From Calditrichia bacterium (GTDB taxonomy: Bacteria > Calditrichota > Calditrichia > JAJRVZ01), in NCBI GenBank assembly GCA_030634505.1, contig DAOWAQ010000016.1:1-16850 (forward strand): DNA of 16,850 bases. Direction: 5' to 3'. Shown here in pieces: positions 7,558 to 14,461 of this stretch. The notes beneath the pieces are model-generated. The model had not been told where the DNA came from. It ran no database searches and worked only from the letters and a program-made list of their open reading frames with translations. The position numbers were made by a program, and so were the translations under genes. How positions within the stretch are numbered: position 1 is the first letter of the stretch; each line of letters opens with the position of its first letter.

Positions 7558-7582
7558 AAACACAAAAAATGAAAGGTAATAC

Positions 7583-7963
7583 ATGTTAAAAAAAATAATT
7601 GAAACTGATAAAGCTCCTAAACCTATCGGACCTTATAGTCAGGCAGTGCAGTTTGGTGAATTTTTGTTTACTTCGGGACAAATTGCTATAAATCCACAGA
7701 CCAGTGAAATATTAAATACTAACGTTGAAGATCAAACTAAATTAGTATTGGAAAATTTAAAAGCAGTTCTATCAGCTGCGGGTTCATCTTTGGATAAAGT
7801 TGTTAAAACGACAATATTTCTGAAAGATATGAATGATTTTTCAAAAGTAAATAAGGTATATGCAAAATACTTTAATGATTCTAAACCTGCAAGATCTACA
7901 GTAGAGGTTAGTTGTTTACCTAAAAATGTTCTTGTAGAAATTGATTGCATAGCGACTATTTAA
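7583..7963 (+). CDS. ridA: RidA family reactive intermediate deaminase
   Basis: Hydrolyses reactive enamine/imine intermediates, such as 2-aminoacrylate released by PLP enzymes, to ketoacids and ammonia in the cytosol; members form trimers. The 126 residues match the family length. Seen: KAPKPIGPYSQAV (10-22), SGQIAINP (31-38), and the C-terminal signature PARSTVEVSCLPKNVLVEIDCIA with the carboxylate-binding Arg104 and active-site Glu119. AAAGG lies about eight bases before the ATG. It is the first gene of the rightward run, and its stop is only one base from the lipid kinase start, so they are translationally coupled. Close relatives with changed residues act on other substrates, but the Arg and Glu here favour true RidA activity. 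Confidence 0.92.
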   Translation: MLKKIIETDKAPKPIGPYSQAVQFGEFLFTSGQIAINPQTSEILNTNVEDQTKLVLENLKAVLSAAGSSLDKVVKTTIFLKDMNDFSKVNKVYAKYFNDSKPARSTVEVSCLPKNVLVEIDCIATI

Positions 7964-7964
7964 T

Positions 7965-8852
7965 ATGCCAAATTATAAATTTATTGTTAATCCTGCTGCT
8001 TCTCGTGGAAAGGGAAGGTCCATGGGAAAATGGCTGGAAGAAGAATGCAAAAACAGGAATTTGGATTTTGATCTTCAATATACAAAATGTCCTGGAAATG
8101 CTTCGGAAATAGCTGCAAAATCCACAAAAGATTTTGAGTATATAATTGCTGTGGGAGGAGACGGTACTCTTCAGGAAGTAATAAATGGTTTGATAGAAAT
8201 TGATACAAGAGTTGGTATTATTCCGGTTGGTACCGGAAATGATTTTGTCAGGGCAGTAAATATTCCAATTCAACCAAAAGATGCTTTAAATATAGTGATT
8301 AAAGGTAATACAAAACCCATTGATGTGGGTAAAGTAGGTGACCGAATTTTTCATAATGGTGTTGGAATTGGATTCGATGCATGGGTTGTAAATGAAAGTT
8401 TGAAAATCAAGAAACTAAGAGGGCGTGTGGTCTATTTGTATGCAATTATTAAAACATTAAAGGCTTATAAAGCACCCCTAATGGAATTGAAATATAATGA
8501 CAAATTAATGGTTCAAAAACTATTTATGGTGACAGTGGGGAACGGTATTAGTTTAGGTGGGGGAATAAAATTAACTCCATTTGCTCAAATAGATGATGGA
8601 TTATTGGATTTGAACATTATTCAGGATGTTAATAAATTTAAGATACTGCAAAATCTTGTAAAAGCTTATTCAGGGGAACATGTTAATCTGCCTGAAGTAA
8701 CAATAGATAAATGTAAATCTATTGTAGTGAAATCAGATAAAGGTTTAGCTGTTCATGCAGACGGAGAGTTAATAAGCTGTAATTTGAAAGAAATTAACAT
8801 ACACATAATACCAAAAGCGATTAAATTTGTTGTATCTAAAACTATTAATTAA
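7965..8852 (+). CDS. Diacylglycerol kinase-family lipid kinase (YegS/Rv2252/BmrU type)
   Basis: Soluble or membrane-surface kinase that phosphorylates a lipid alcohol, commonly diacylglycerol to phosphatidic acid, with ATP. In 295 residues one sees NPAAS (9-13), the nucleotide-binding GGDGTLQEV (64-72), PVGTGNDF (87-94), GGGIKLTPFAQIDDGLLDL (198-216) and the C-terminal HADGE (264-268), all in the order and spacing of the DAGK catalytic domain family. No membrane segments are present, unlike the small integral DgkA. It begins one base after ridA stops, and its end overlaps the next gene. Role inferred: recycling of diacylglycerol into phospholipid, or phosphorylation of a different lipid. The substrate cannot be read from the sequence. 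Confidence 0.88.
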   Translation: MPNYKFIVNPAASRGKGRSMGKWLEEECKNRNLDFDLQYTKCPGNASEIAAKSTKDFEYIIAVGGDGTLQEVINGLIEIDTRVGIIPVGTGNDFVRAVNIPIQPKDALNIVIKGNTKPIDVGKVGDRIFHNGVGIGFDAWVVNESLKIKKLRGRVVYLYAIIKTLKAYKAPLMELKYNDKLMVQKLFMVTVGNGISLGGGIKLTPFAQIDDGLLDLNIIQDVNKFKILQNLVKAYSGEHVNLPEVTIDKCKSIVVKSDKGLAVHADGELISCNLKEINIHIIPKAIKFVVSKTIN

Positions 8853-9606
8853 GCATTCTTTATCAATCTGTCTTACGTTACTTACAATTCTTATAAATAC
8901 AGGTTTATCACAACAAGAAATAATTGAGGAAATTCCAAAATCAGAACAAAATGTGGATACTATTGTTACATCCTTCTGGCCAAATGTTATAAGATCTGCA
9001 ATTATCCCAGGGTATGGACAGGTAATGCAGGAAAGACCGGGAAAAGCAATAGTGTTTTATGGAATTGCCGGTAGCTTGGTTTATAATGGAGCATACAATT
9101 ATTATTGGTATAACAGAACTGACAACAATAAATACCTGACACGATTTAGAAAATATGCTTTATTATATGGTCAGTTATATTTATTAAATGTTTTGGATGT
9201 TGTAAAGACACAGATGAACGGAGAAAATCTTGTTTGGAAGTCAGAAATGTTTTCAGATATTCCAATGAAGTCTCCGTGGGGAGCTGCCGTTAGATCTGCA
9301 ATGTTGCCAGGCTGGGGGCAAGTTTACAATGATCAATATCTAAAAGCTATAATTACTTTTGGAATTGTTGCAGATTTTGTTCGTAAAGCTGTAATAAGTA
9401 ATATTCGATACATGGATACAGGAAATAAAGGTTATCTGGAAAGAAGATCCGTAAATACATGGTATGCCGGATTAACGTATACATTAAATATGGTTGACGC
9501 ATTTGTTGATGCTTACTTATATAAATTTGATGAAACTATGGAATTTAGTATGTCGGTTATACCTATAGATGATATATATGGATTCAATCTAACACTCTCA
9601 TTTTGA
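8827..9606 (+). CDS. DUF5683-type membrane protein with two tandem modules
   Basis: Envelope protein of unknown function. It has an N-terminal signal peptide (hydrophobic SLSICLTLLTILINTGLS, likely cleaved before QQ at 29-30) followed by two copies of a module about 100 residues long. The first contains RSAIIPGYGQV (56-66), the second RSAMLPGWGQV (156-166); each goes on with K-A-I-x2-(F/Y) and ends in a Tyr-rich helix with LNVLD or LNMVD. There is no ATG in frame before residue 67. The TTG at 8827 overlaps the lipid kinase by 26 bases, and an alternative is ATT 8848, which overlaps the kinase stop by one base and would give a tidy signal peptide beginning with Lys at position 2. The start is therefore uncertain. 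The domain is found mainly in FCB-group bacteria. Confidence 0.78.
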   Translation: MLYLKLLIKHSLSICLTLLTILINTGLSQQEIIEEIPKSEQNVDTIVTSFWPNVIRSAIIPGYGQVMQERPGKAIVFYGIAGSLVYNGAYNYYWYNRTDNNKYLTRFRKYALLYGQLYLLNVLDVVKTQMNGENLVWKSEMFSDIPMKSPWGAAVRSAMLPGWGQVYNDQYLKAIITFGIVADFVRKAVISNIRYMDTGNKGYLERRSVNTWYAGLTYTLNMVDAFVDAYLYKFDETMEFSMSVIPIDDIYGFNLTLSF

Positions 9607-9622
9607 TTGCATAATTCCAATT

Positions 9623-10009
9623 ATGAAATTTATCGTAATAATTTTTGTTTTATTTTTATTAATAATAAATACTATCGGTCAGAATATTTCTGTAAATAAT
9701 CAAAACTTTCCGGATACCGGAAAGAATATGCCAAACACAATTAAAAATGAATCTTGGTTTGCAATTGACAAAGGGCAGCATTTCATCGGAAGCTTTATTG
9801 GAACCATACTTTTTACAAAAGTTAACAATAGGCAATTAAATATTGACAAATCAAACAGTAAAAAACTTGGGATTGGTATAATATTTACACTTGGATTAGC
9901 TAAAGAAACTTTAGATAGTCAAAAACCAAATAATATATTTTCATGGCGAGACTTGTTGGCAAATATAGCAGGGATTGCAACAGCAATAGCAGTGTTGGAG
10001 ATTAAATAA
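9623..10009 (+). CDS. YfiM/DUF2279-like small envelope protein
   Basis: A 128-residue exported protein. The N-terminus is a clear signal peptide (1-19, cleavage before Gln20 in NTIGQN); there is no lipobox Cys. The mature part carries DKGQHFIGS (49-57), a hydrophobic segment, KETLD (94-98) and FSWRDLLANIAG (106-117), the conserved charged-and-small pattern of YfiM/DUF2279 proteins, which are probably membrane-embedded. Biochemical function unknown. It starts 16 bases after the DUF5683 gene, and its stop overlaps the start of the PHP gene by one base (TAATG), so it is translated as part of the operon. The family link is my recognition of the motif pattern and needs a profile search to confirm. 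Confidence 0.7.
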   Translation: MKFIVIIFVLFLLIINTIGQNISVNNQNFPDTGKNMPNTIKNESWFAIDKGQHFIGSFIGTILFTKVNNRQLNIDKSNSKKLGIGIIFTLGLAKETLDSQKPNNIFSWRDLLANIAGIATAIAVLEIK

Positions 10010-11058
10010 TGCATGATCAATTGCATGAATATGTTGGGGTTATTCATATCCATTCAACCTATAGTGATGGCTCCAGATCTATTCCTGATATTGCTTCAAT
10101 CGCTGGTGAAGTTGATTTGGATTATTTATTAATGACTGATCACAATACGTTGCAGGCGAAAAGAGATGGATTAGAAGGCTGGTATGGTGGCGTACTAGTT
10201 GGTGTAGGTTATGAAATTAATGATGAGAATGATCTGAATCATTATTTGGCATTCAGGTTGGACAAAGAAGTGAAAAATTTCCATAATCCATCTGAATATG
10301 TAAGACAAGTACAAGAATCGGGCGGATTTGGATTTATTGCTCATCCGGATGAGAAAAGATCGGCAATAAAAAAATACCCGCCATATCCCTGGACTCTCTG
10401 GGAATCAGATTACTTCAATGGTATTGAAATATGGAATCAAATGTCAGAATGGATGGAAGGGTTAACAAATCTTAATAAATATTGGCGTGTTTTTAATCCG
10501 AGAAAAGCAATAGTTTCTCCGCAAAAGGAAACATTAAAAAAGTGGGATGAAGTTAATTTAGACAGAAAAGTTGTGGGGATTGGAGGAGTAGATGCTCATG
10601 GGCACATTTATAAATTGTGGGGACTATTTGGGATAACTATTTTTAGATACAAAGTACTTTTTAAAACTATCCGTACCCATATATTGACTGACAGACCATT
10701 AATGGAATCAAAAGATTACAAACAGGATTTAAATATATTATATGAAAATTTGCTTAATTGTAGAAGTTTTATTTCTAATCATTACAGCGGAGATGCGCGT
10801 GGATTTCGGTTTTATGCACAAAACAGAAAAAAAAGAGCACAAATTGGAGATAAAATTGAATTTGATAAACGCACCCATTTGCATGTAAATTTACCAAAAA
10901 CTGCTATTACACATCTGATAAGAAATGGAGAAAAATTAGTAAGTCAAAAAGGTAAGAACCTTATTTTTGAAATTAATAAGCCGGGTATTTATCGAGTTGA
11001 AGTATATTATTTAAACAGACCCTGGATTTATTCAAACCATATAAGAATTACGGATTAA
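10009..11058 (+). CDS. PHP-domain metallohydrolase (CehA/McbA-like)
   Basis: Predicted metal-dependent phosphoesterase or hydrolase. Residues 8-205 form a PHP domain with its metal ligands visible: HIHSTYSDG (H13, H15, D20), TDHNT (D44, H45), YEI (E69), H78, AHP (H112), E140 and VDAHGH (D195, H197). The set is complete, so the enzyme should be active. After it come a helical linker and, from about 265 to the end, a small beta-rich tail (IRNGEKL, GIYRVEVYY) that resembles a carbohydrate-binding-like or immunoglobulin-like add-on in CehA-type proteins. No signal peptide is present, although both preceding genes encode exported proteins. Substrate unknown. It overlaps the upstream gene by one base and ends nine bases before purF. 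Confidence 0.82.
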   Translation: MHDQLHEYVGVIHIHSTYSDGSRSIPDIASIAGEVDLDYLLMTDHNTLQAKRDGLEGWYGGVLVGVGYEINDENDLNHYLAFRLDKEVKNFHNPSEYVRQVQESGGFGFIAHPDEKRSAIKKYPPYPWTLWESDYFNGIEIWNQMSEWMEGLTNLNKYWRVFNPRKAIVSPQKETLKKWDEVNLDRKVVGIGGVDAHGHIYKLWGLFGITIFRYKVLFKTIRTHILTDRPLMESKDYKQDLNILYENLLNCRSFISNHYSGDARGFRFYAQNRKKRAQIGDKIEFDKRTHLHVNLPKTAITHLIRNGEKLVSQKGKNLIFEINKPGIYRVEVYYLNRPWIYSNHIRITD

Positions 11059-11067
11059 ATCTCAATT

Positions 11068-12474
11068 ATGAATAATTCTATTGATAAGCCTGAAGACTAT
11101 TGCGGAATAGTTGGAGTATTTGGTAGTCCTGAGGCATCGATTTGGACATATTTAGGATTATATTCTCTACAGCACAGAGGACAGGAAAGCAGTGGTATTG
11201 CAAGTAGTGATGGTGAAAAAATACATAAACATTTAGGTATGGGGCTTGTTTCTGATGTGTTTGATCAAAACGTATTAGAAGAATTACCGGGTCACATTGC
11301 TATAGGTCATAATCGATATTCCACGACCGGATCATCCAATGAACAAAATATCGGTCCCATAGTTGTGAATCATAAATTAGGAACTATAGGTGTTGCCCAC
11401 AATGGTAATTTGGTAAATTCTCACAGTTTACGCGGAAAATTGGAGGACAGGGGTTCGATTTTTCAAACCACTACAGATAGTGAAGTAATATTACATCTTG
11501 TAGCCAAATCCTGGCGAAACTCAATTGAGGAGAAAATTTCTGAAGCAGTACAGCAAATTGAAGGAGCATTTTCTTTAGTCTTTATTACTAAAGATAAATT
11601 AATTGCAGTGAGGGACCAGCATGGTTTTAGACCTTTGGCAATTGGAAAAAAGAAAGATAGTTTTATTTTTGCAAGTGAAACATGCGCTTTTGATTTAATT
11701 GAAGCAGAGTATATTCGTGATGTTAAACCGGGTGAGATGCTCATTGTAGATAAAAAAGGAATGAAAAGTCGCCAGGTAATTGAAAAAACAACACCAAAAC
11801 ATTGTGTATTTGAATTCGTATATTTTTCCAGACCTGATAGTCAAATATTTGGTGAATATGTTGATAAAACTCGTCGAAAACTTGGCAAAAATTTAGCAGA
11901 GGAAAAACCGAGTGAAGCAGATATTGTAATAAGTGTACCTGATAGCAGTAATACAGCTGCGTTAGGTTATTCAGCCCGCAGCGAAGCTAAATATGAAATT
12001 GGACTAATACGAAACCATTACATTGGTCGCACTTTTATACATCCTAAGCAGAAAATAAGAGACATGAACGTGTTGATAAAGTATAACACTGTTGGAGGTG
12101 TGTTAAACGACAGAAGAGTTGTCATGGTGGATGATTCAATTGTTCGGGGAACGACTATCAAAGGTCTTGTCAAACGAATACGAAAGGCAGGCGCAAAAGA
12201 GGTTCACATTAGAGTTACATCACCTCCAATAAAATACCCATGCTATTACGGAATGGATTTTCCTACGAAAGAAGAACTAATTGCTAATGGAAGAAGTGTA
12301 TCCGAAATTGCAAAATATTTGGGTGTAAATTCACTGGAATATCTTTCTTTAGAAATGATGTTAAATGCAATGCCAAAAGATAATGGTCAAAATTATTGCA
12401 CTGCTTGTTTTGATGGTAACTATCCTGTTTCAATTAAAGAATGTCTGACAAAAGAGAAAGAGCAAAAAGATTAA
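11068..12474 (+). CDS. purF: Amidophosphoribosyltransferase
   Basis: First committed step of de novo purine synthesis: PRPP plus glutamine gives 5-phosphoribosylamine. The N-terminal glutaminase domain starts after an 11-residue propeptide with nucleophile Cys12 (YCGIVGVFG). Also visible are HRGQESSG (36-43), HNRYSTTG (81-88) and HNGNL (111-115). The PRPP loop VVMVDDSIVRGTT (351-363) marks the phosphoribosyltransferase domain. Cys246, Cys392, Cys444 and Cys447 match the four [4Fe-4S] ligands of the Bacillus type, so this form needs propeptide cleavage and an Fe-S cluster and is likely oxygen-sensitive. Length 468 is normal. There is no clear Shine-Dalgarno before ATG 11068, nine bases after the PHP gene. 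Confidence 0.97.
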   Translation: MNNSIDKPEDYCGIVGVFGSPEASIWTYLGLYSLQHRGQESSGIASSDGEKIHKHLGMGLVSDVFDQNVLEELPGHIAIGHNRYSTTGSSNEQNIGPIVVNHKLGTIGVAHNGNLVNSHSLRGKLEDRGSIFQTTTDSEVILHLVAKSWRNSIEEKISEAVQQIEGAFSLVFITKDKLIAVRDQHGFRPLAIGKKKDSFIFASETCAFDLIEAEYIRDVKPGEMLIVDKKGMKSRQVIEKTTPKHCVFEFVYFSRPDSQIFGEYVDKTRRKLGKNLAEEKPSEADIVISVPDSSNTAALGYSARSEAKYEIGLIRNHYIGRTFIHPKQKIRDMNVLIKYNTVGGVLNDRRVVMVDDSIVRGTTIKGLVKRIRKAGAKEVHIRVTSPPIKYPCYYGMDFPTKEELIANGRSVSEIAKYLGVNSLEYLSLEMMLNAMPKDNGQNYCTACFDGNYPVSIKECLTKEKEQKD

Positions 12475-12523
12475 CGAGAATTCTAGATTAAATAAACTGG
12501 ATTATTTTTTTGTACTTCGCCCT

Positions 12524-13423
12524 ATGCTGTTTTTTCCGGGATGGTCTACTTTACTTGCTGGTTACTTAATACCGTACAAATCAGAATTCTATTTACCTTT
12601 TGCAATTATTAATCAGATAGATTATTTAAATATTGCAATATTAATTACTTCATTCGCTATGGTCATGGGAAGTACTTTTGTGCTGAATCAACTGGCCGAT
12701 AAAGAAAGTGATAAAATAAATTCAAAACTTTTTTTGATTTCAAATAACTACATTAGTAGTCGAAAAGCGATTACTGAGGTTATTTTATTAATGATAGTAT
12801 CTTTGATCATAGGATATTTAATTAATTTCCAAATATTTATATTATTTATCTTGTTTTTGGTTATAACAGGATATTTATACAATTTTAAGCCATTTGAATT
12901 TAAAAATAAACCAGGGGCTAGTCTGATTTCTAATGCTTTTATGGGATGGTTGGCGTTTGCCATTGGCTGGAGTATGCATAGCAAATTTAATTTAAATTTA
13001 ATTATTGATTCACTTCCATATTTGTTTTTAAATACCGCGCTTTATTTGTTTACTACTCTTCCTGATATAAGCGGTGACCAAAAGATAGACAAAAAGACAC
13101 TTGCTGTTAAATATGGTAATAAATCTGTAATTCTTTCTGCATTTTTTCTCTTCGGAATAGGGATTATGATTTCTGTGATTTCACACGATATTCAAGCAAT
13201 GATTTTTTATGTATTGTCTTTGCCATTTTTTTTATTAACAATTTTCTCATTCAAAACATCACATACCATATTAGCAACTAAATTTGCAATATTATTTTTT
13301 GCTATAAGTATTTGTTTAAAAATACCGTATTATATTTTAATTATGGTTTTGGGCTTTTATTCAACAAAATATTATTTTAGATTTCGATTTAATTTGGATT
13401 ATCCGAATTTTTCAGGAAAATAA
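12524..13423 (+). CDS. UbiA-family prenyltransferase
   Basis: Integral membrane enzyme that transfers an isoprenyl chain to an acceptor. It has about eight or nine membrane segments and both Asp-rich motifs: NQLADKESD (55-63) and DISGDQKIDKK (181-191), which bind Mg-diphosphate. The acceptor (quinone ring, chlorin, glycerol phosphate) cannot be deduced. Coordinates begin at the first in-frame ATG, but this start is probably too late: the frame is open upstream to 12449, and the residues just before it (LDYFFVLRP) supply the Arg-Pro that opens the first helix in this family. No ATG, GTG or TTG lies in that extension; candidates are ATT 12470, which overlaps the purF stop by one base, or CTG 12497. 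The real protein is therefore likely 9-18 residues longer. Confidence 0.83.
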   Translation: MLFFPGWSTLLAGYLIPYKSEFYLPFAIINQIDYLNIAILITSFAMVMGSTFVLNQLADKESDKINSKLFLISNNYISSRKAITEVILLMIVSLIIGYLINFQIFILFILFLVITGYLYNFKPFEFKNKPGASLISNAFMGWLAFAIGWSMHSKFNLNLIIDSLPYLFLNTALYLFTTLPDISGDQKIDKKTLAVKYGNKSVILSAFFLFGIGIMISVISHDIQAMIFYVLSLPFFLLTIFSFKTSHTILATKFAILFFAISICLKIPYYILIMVLGFYSTKYYFRFRFNLDYPNFSGK

Positions 13424-13438
13424 GGAATATTGAAATGT

Positions 13439-13468
13439 GGATTAATTTAATTATTATTAATTCCTTTT
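13439..13468 (+). terminator. Candidate weak terminator after the UbiA-family gene
   Basis: GGATTAAT (13439-13446) pairs with ATTAATTCC (13456-13464) with one bulged base, followed by TTTT. The stem is short and AT-rich, so termination would be partial at best. It lies 15 bases after the stop, in the only sizable gap between the ridA run and ftsY. Confidence 0.3.
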
Positions 13469-13552
13469 CATTTATACTTAATATTTATTCGTAAATTCAA
13501 AAGTTAATAAAATGATTATTAAATAAAATCTGATTGCAGAAGGAACTGGTAA

Positions 13553-14461
13553 ATGATATTTGGTAAGCTTCAAAATAGTTTGAAAAAAACCCGTGAAGGT
13601 GTATTTGGAAAAGTTAGCAGGCTTTTAACCGCAAAAAGAAAAATAGATGATGATTTTCTGGAAGAACTTGAAGAAATATTAATCACCGGCGATGTTGGGG
13701 TTGAAGCATCGATGTATTTGATAGAAAAAATTGAAGAAAGAGCAAAATCTGATCGATATCAGGATGAAGCTGAATTGGAAAATCTGATCAAAGATGAAAT
13801 AAAAAAGATGTTATTACCAGTTGAAACAATAAATAGTAAAGATGGATTAAAAGTTTTACTCGTCGTGGGAGTTAATGGAACCGGTAAAACAACATCGATT
13901 GCTAAGCTGGCTAATAAGTTAAAAAGTGATGGGAATTTGGTTTTATTAGCAGCAGCTGATACTTTTAGAGCTGCGGCAATAGAACAATTAGCAATTTGGG
14001 CAGAAAAAGTAGGGTGTGATATTATTAAACATAGCAGTGGAGCAGATCCATCTGCTGTCGTATTTGACGCAATATCTGCGGCGCAATCAAGAAACATGGA
14101 TTACCTGATTATCGATACAGCTGGCAGATTGCATACTAAAACAAATTTGATGAATGAATTAAATAAGATTTTTCGAGTTATTAAAAACAAAATTCCAGAT
14201 GCTCCGCATGAAGTTATTTTAGTACTTGACGCCGGTACAGGTCAAAATGCCATAAACCAGGCTAAGGAATTCAAAAAGGCTGCTCAAGTTGATAGTATAT
14301 GTTTAGCCAAATTAGATGGCACAGCTAAAGGCGGTGTGGTTCTGGGAATAAATAAAGAATTACAAATACCTGTGAAGTATATTGGCGTAGGTGAAAAAAT
14401 TGATGATTTGGAAGTTTTTAACCCTGAGACATTTGTAGAAGGATTATTTTCTCAAGAATGA
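13553..14461 (+). CDS. ftsY: Signal recognition particle receptor FtsY
   Basis: GTPase that docks SRP-bound ribosomes to the membrane for co-translational insertion. The 302 residues give an N-domain helical bundle (about 5-90) and the G domain: G1 GVNGTGKTT (106-114), DTFRAAA (136-142), G3 DTAGR (188-192), G4 LAKLDGTAKGG (251-261) and the closing GVGEKIDDLEVF (278-289). The DTFRAAAIEQL and TKTNLMNEL segments separate it from FlhF, and the lack of an M domain separates it from Ffh. The acidic A domain of E. coli FtsY is missing, as is common outside Proteobacteria; a basic N-terminal helix may bind lipid. AGAAGGAA lies about nine bases before the ATG. Its stop overlaps the rimO start (ATGA). 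Confidence 0.96.
   Translation: MIFGKLQNSLKKTREGVFGKVSRLLTAKRKIDDDFLEELEEILITGDVGVEASMYLIEKIEERAKSDRYQDEAELENLIKDEIKKMLLPVETINSKDGLKVLLVVGVNGTGKTTSIAKLANKLKSDGNLVLLAAADTFRAAAIEQLAIWAEKVGCDIIKHSSGADPSAVVFDAISAAQSRNMDYLIIDTAGRLHTKTNLMNELNKIFRVIKNKIPDAPHEVILVLDAGTGQNAINQAKEFKKAAQVDSICLAKLDGTAKGGVVLGINKELQIPVKYIGVGEKIDDLEVFNPETFVEGLFSQE

Larger units (their letters stand above)
7110..7582. other. Putative chromosomal replication origin (oriC) and divergent promoter region
   Basis: This 473-base gene-free stretch lies between divergent dnaA and ridA. It holds one consensus DnaA box (TTATTCACA, 7142-7150), two exact TTATTAACA sites (7331-7339, 7342-7350) and near copies on the other strand (7315-7323, 7545-7553). 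It also holds a 12-bp perfect inverted repeat, runs of A and T suited to unwinding (7400-7440), three tandem GTTTCAy heptamers (7442-7462) and a 6-bp hairpin (7468-7486). Position next to dnaA, box clustering and AT-richness are the usual marks of oriC. A strand-composition (GC skew) switch cannot be computed here and would be the deciding test. Confidence 0.6.

Noticed and set aside
12441..12491. Programmed -1 frameshift joining a 16-codon frame (ATG 12441) to the UbiA-family gene
   Set aside because: The A-AAA-AGA run would leave the A-site Arg tRNA mispaired after slipping, and no pseudoknot is evident; a non-ATG start is simpler.
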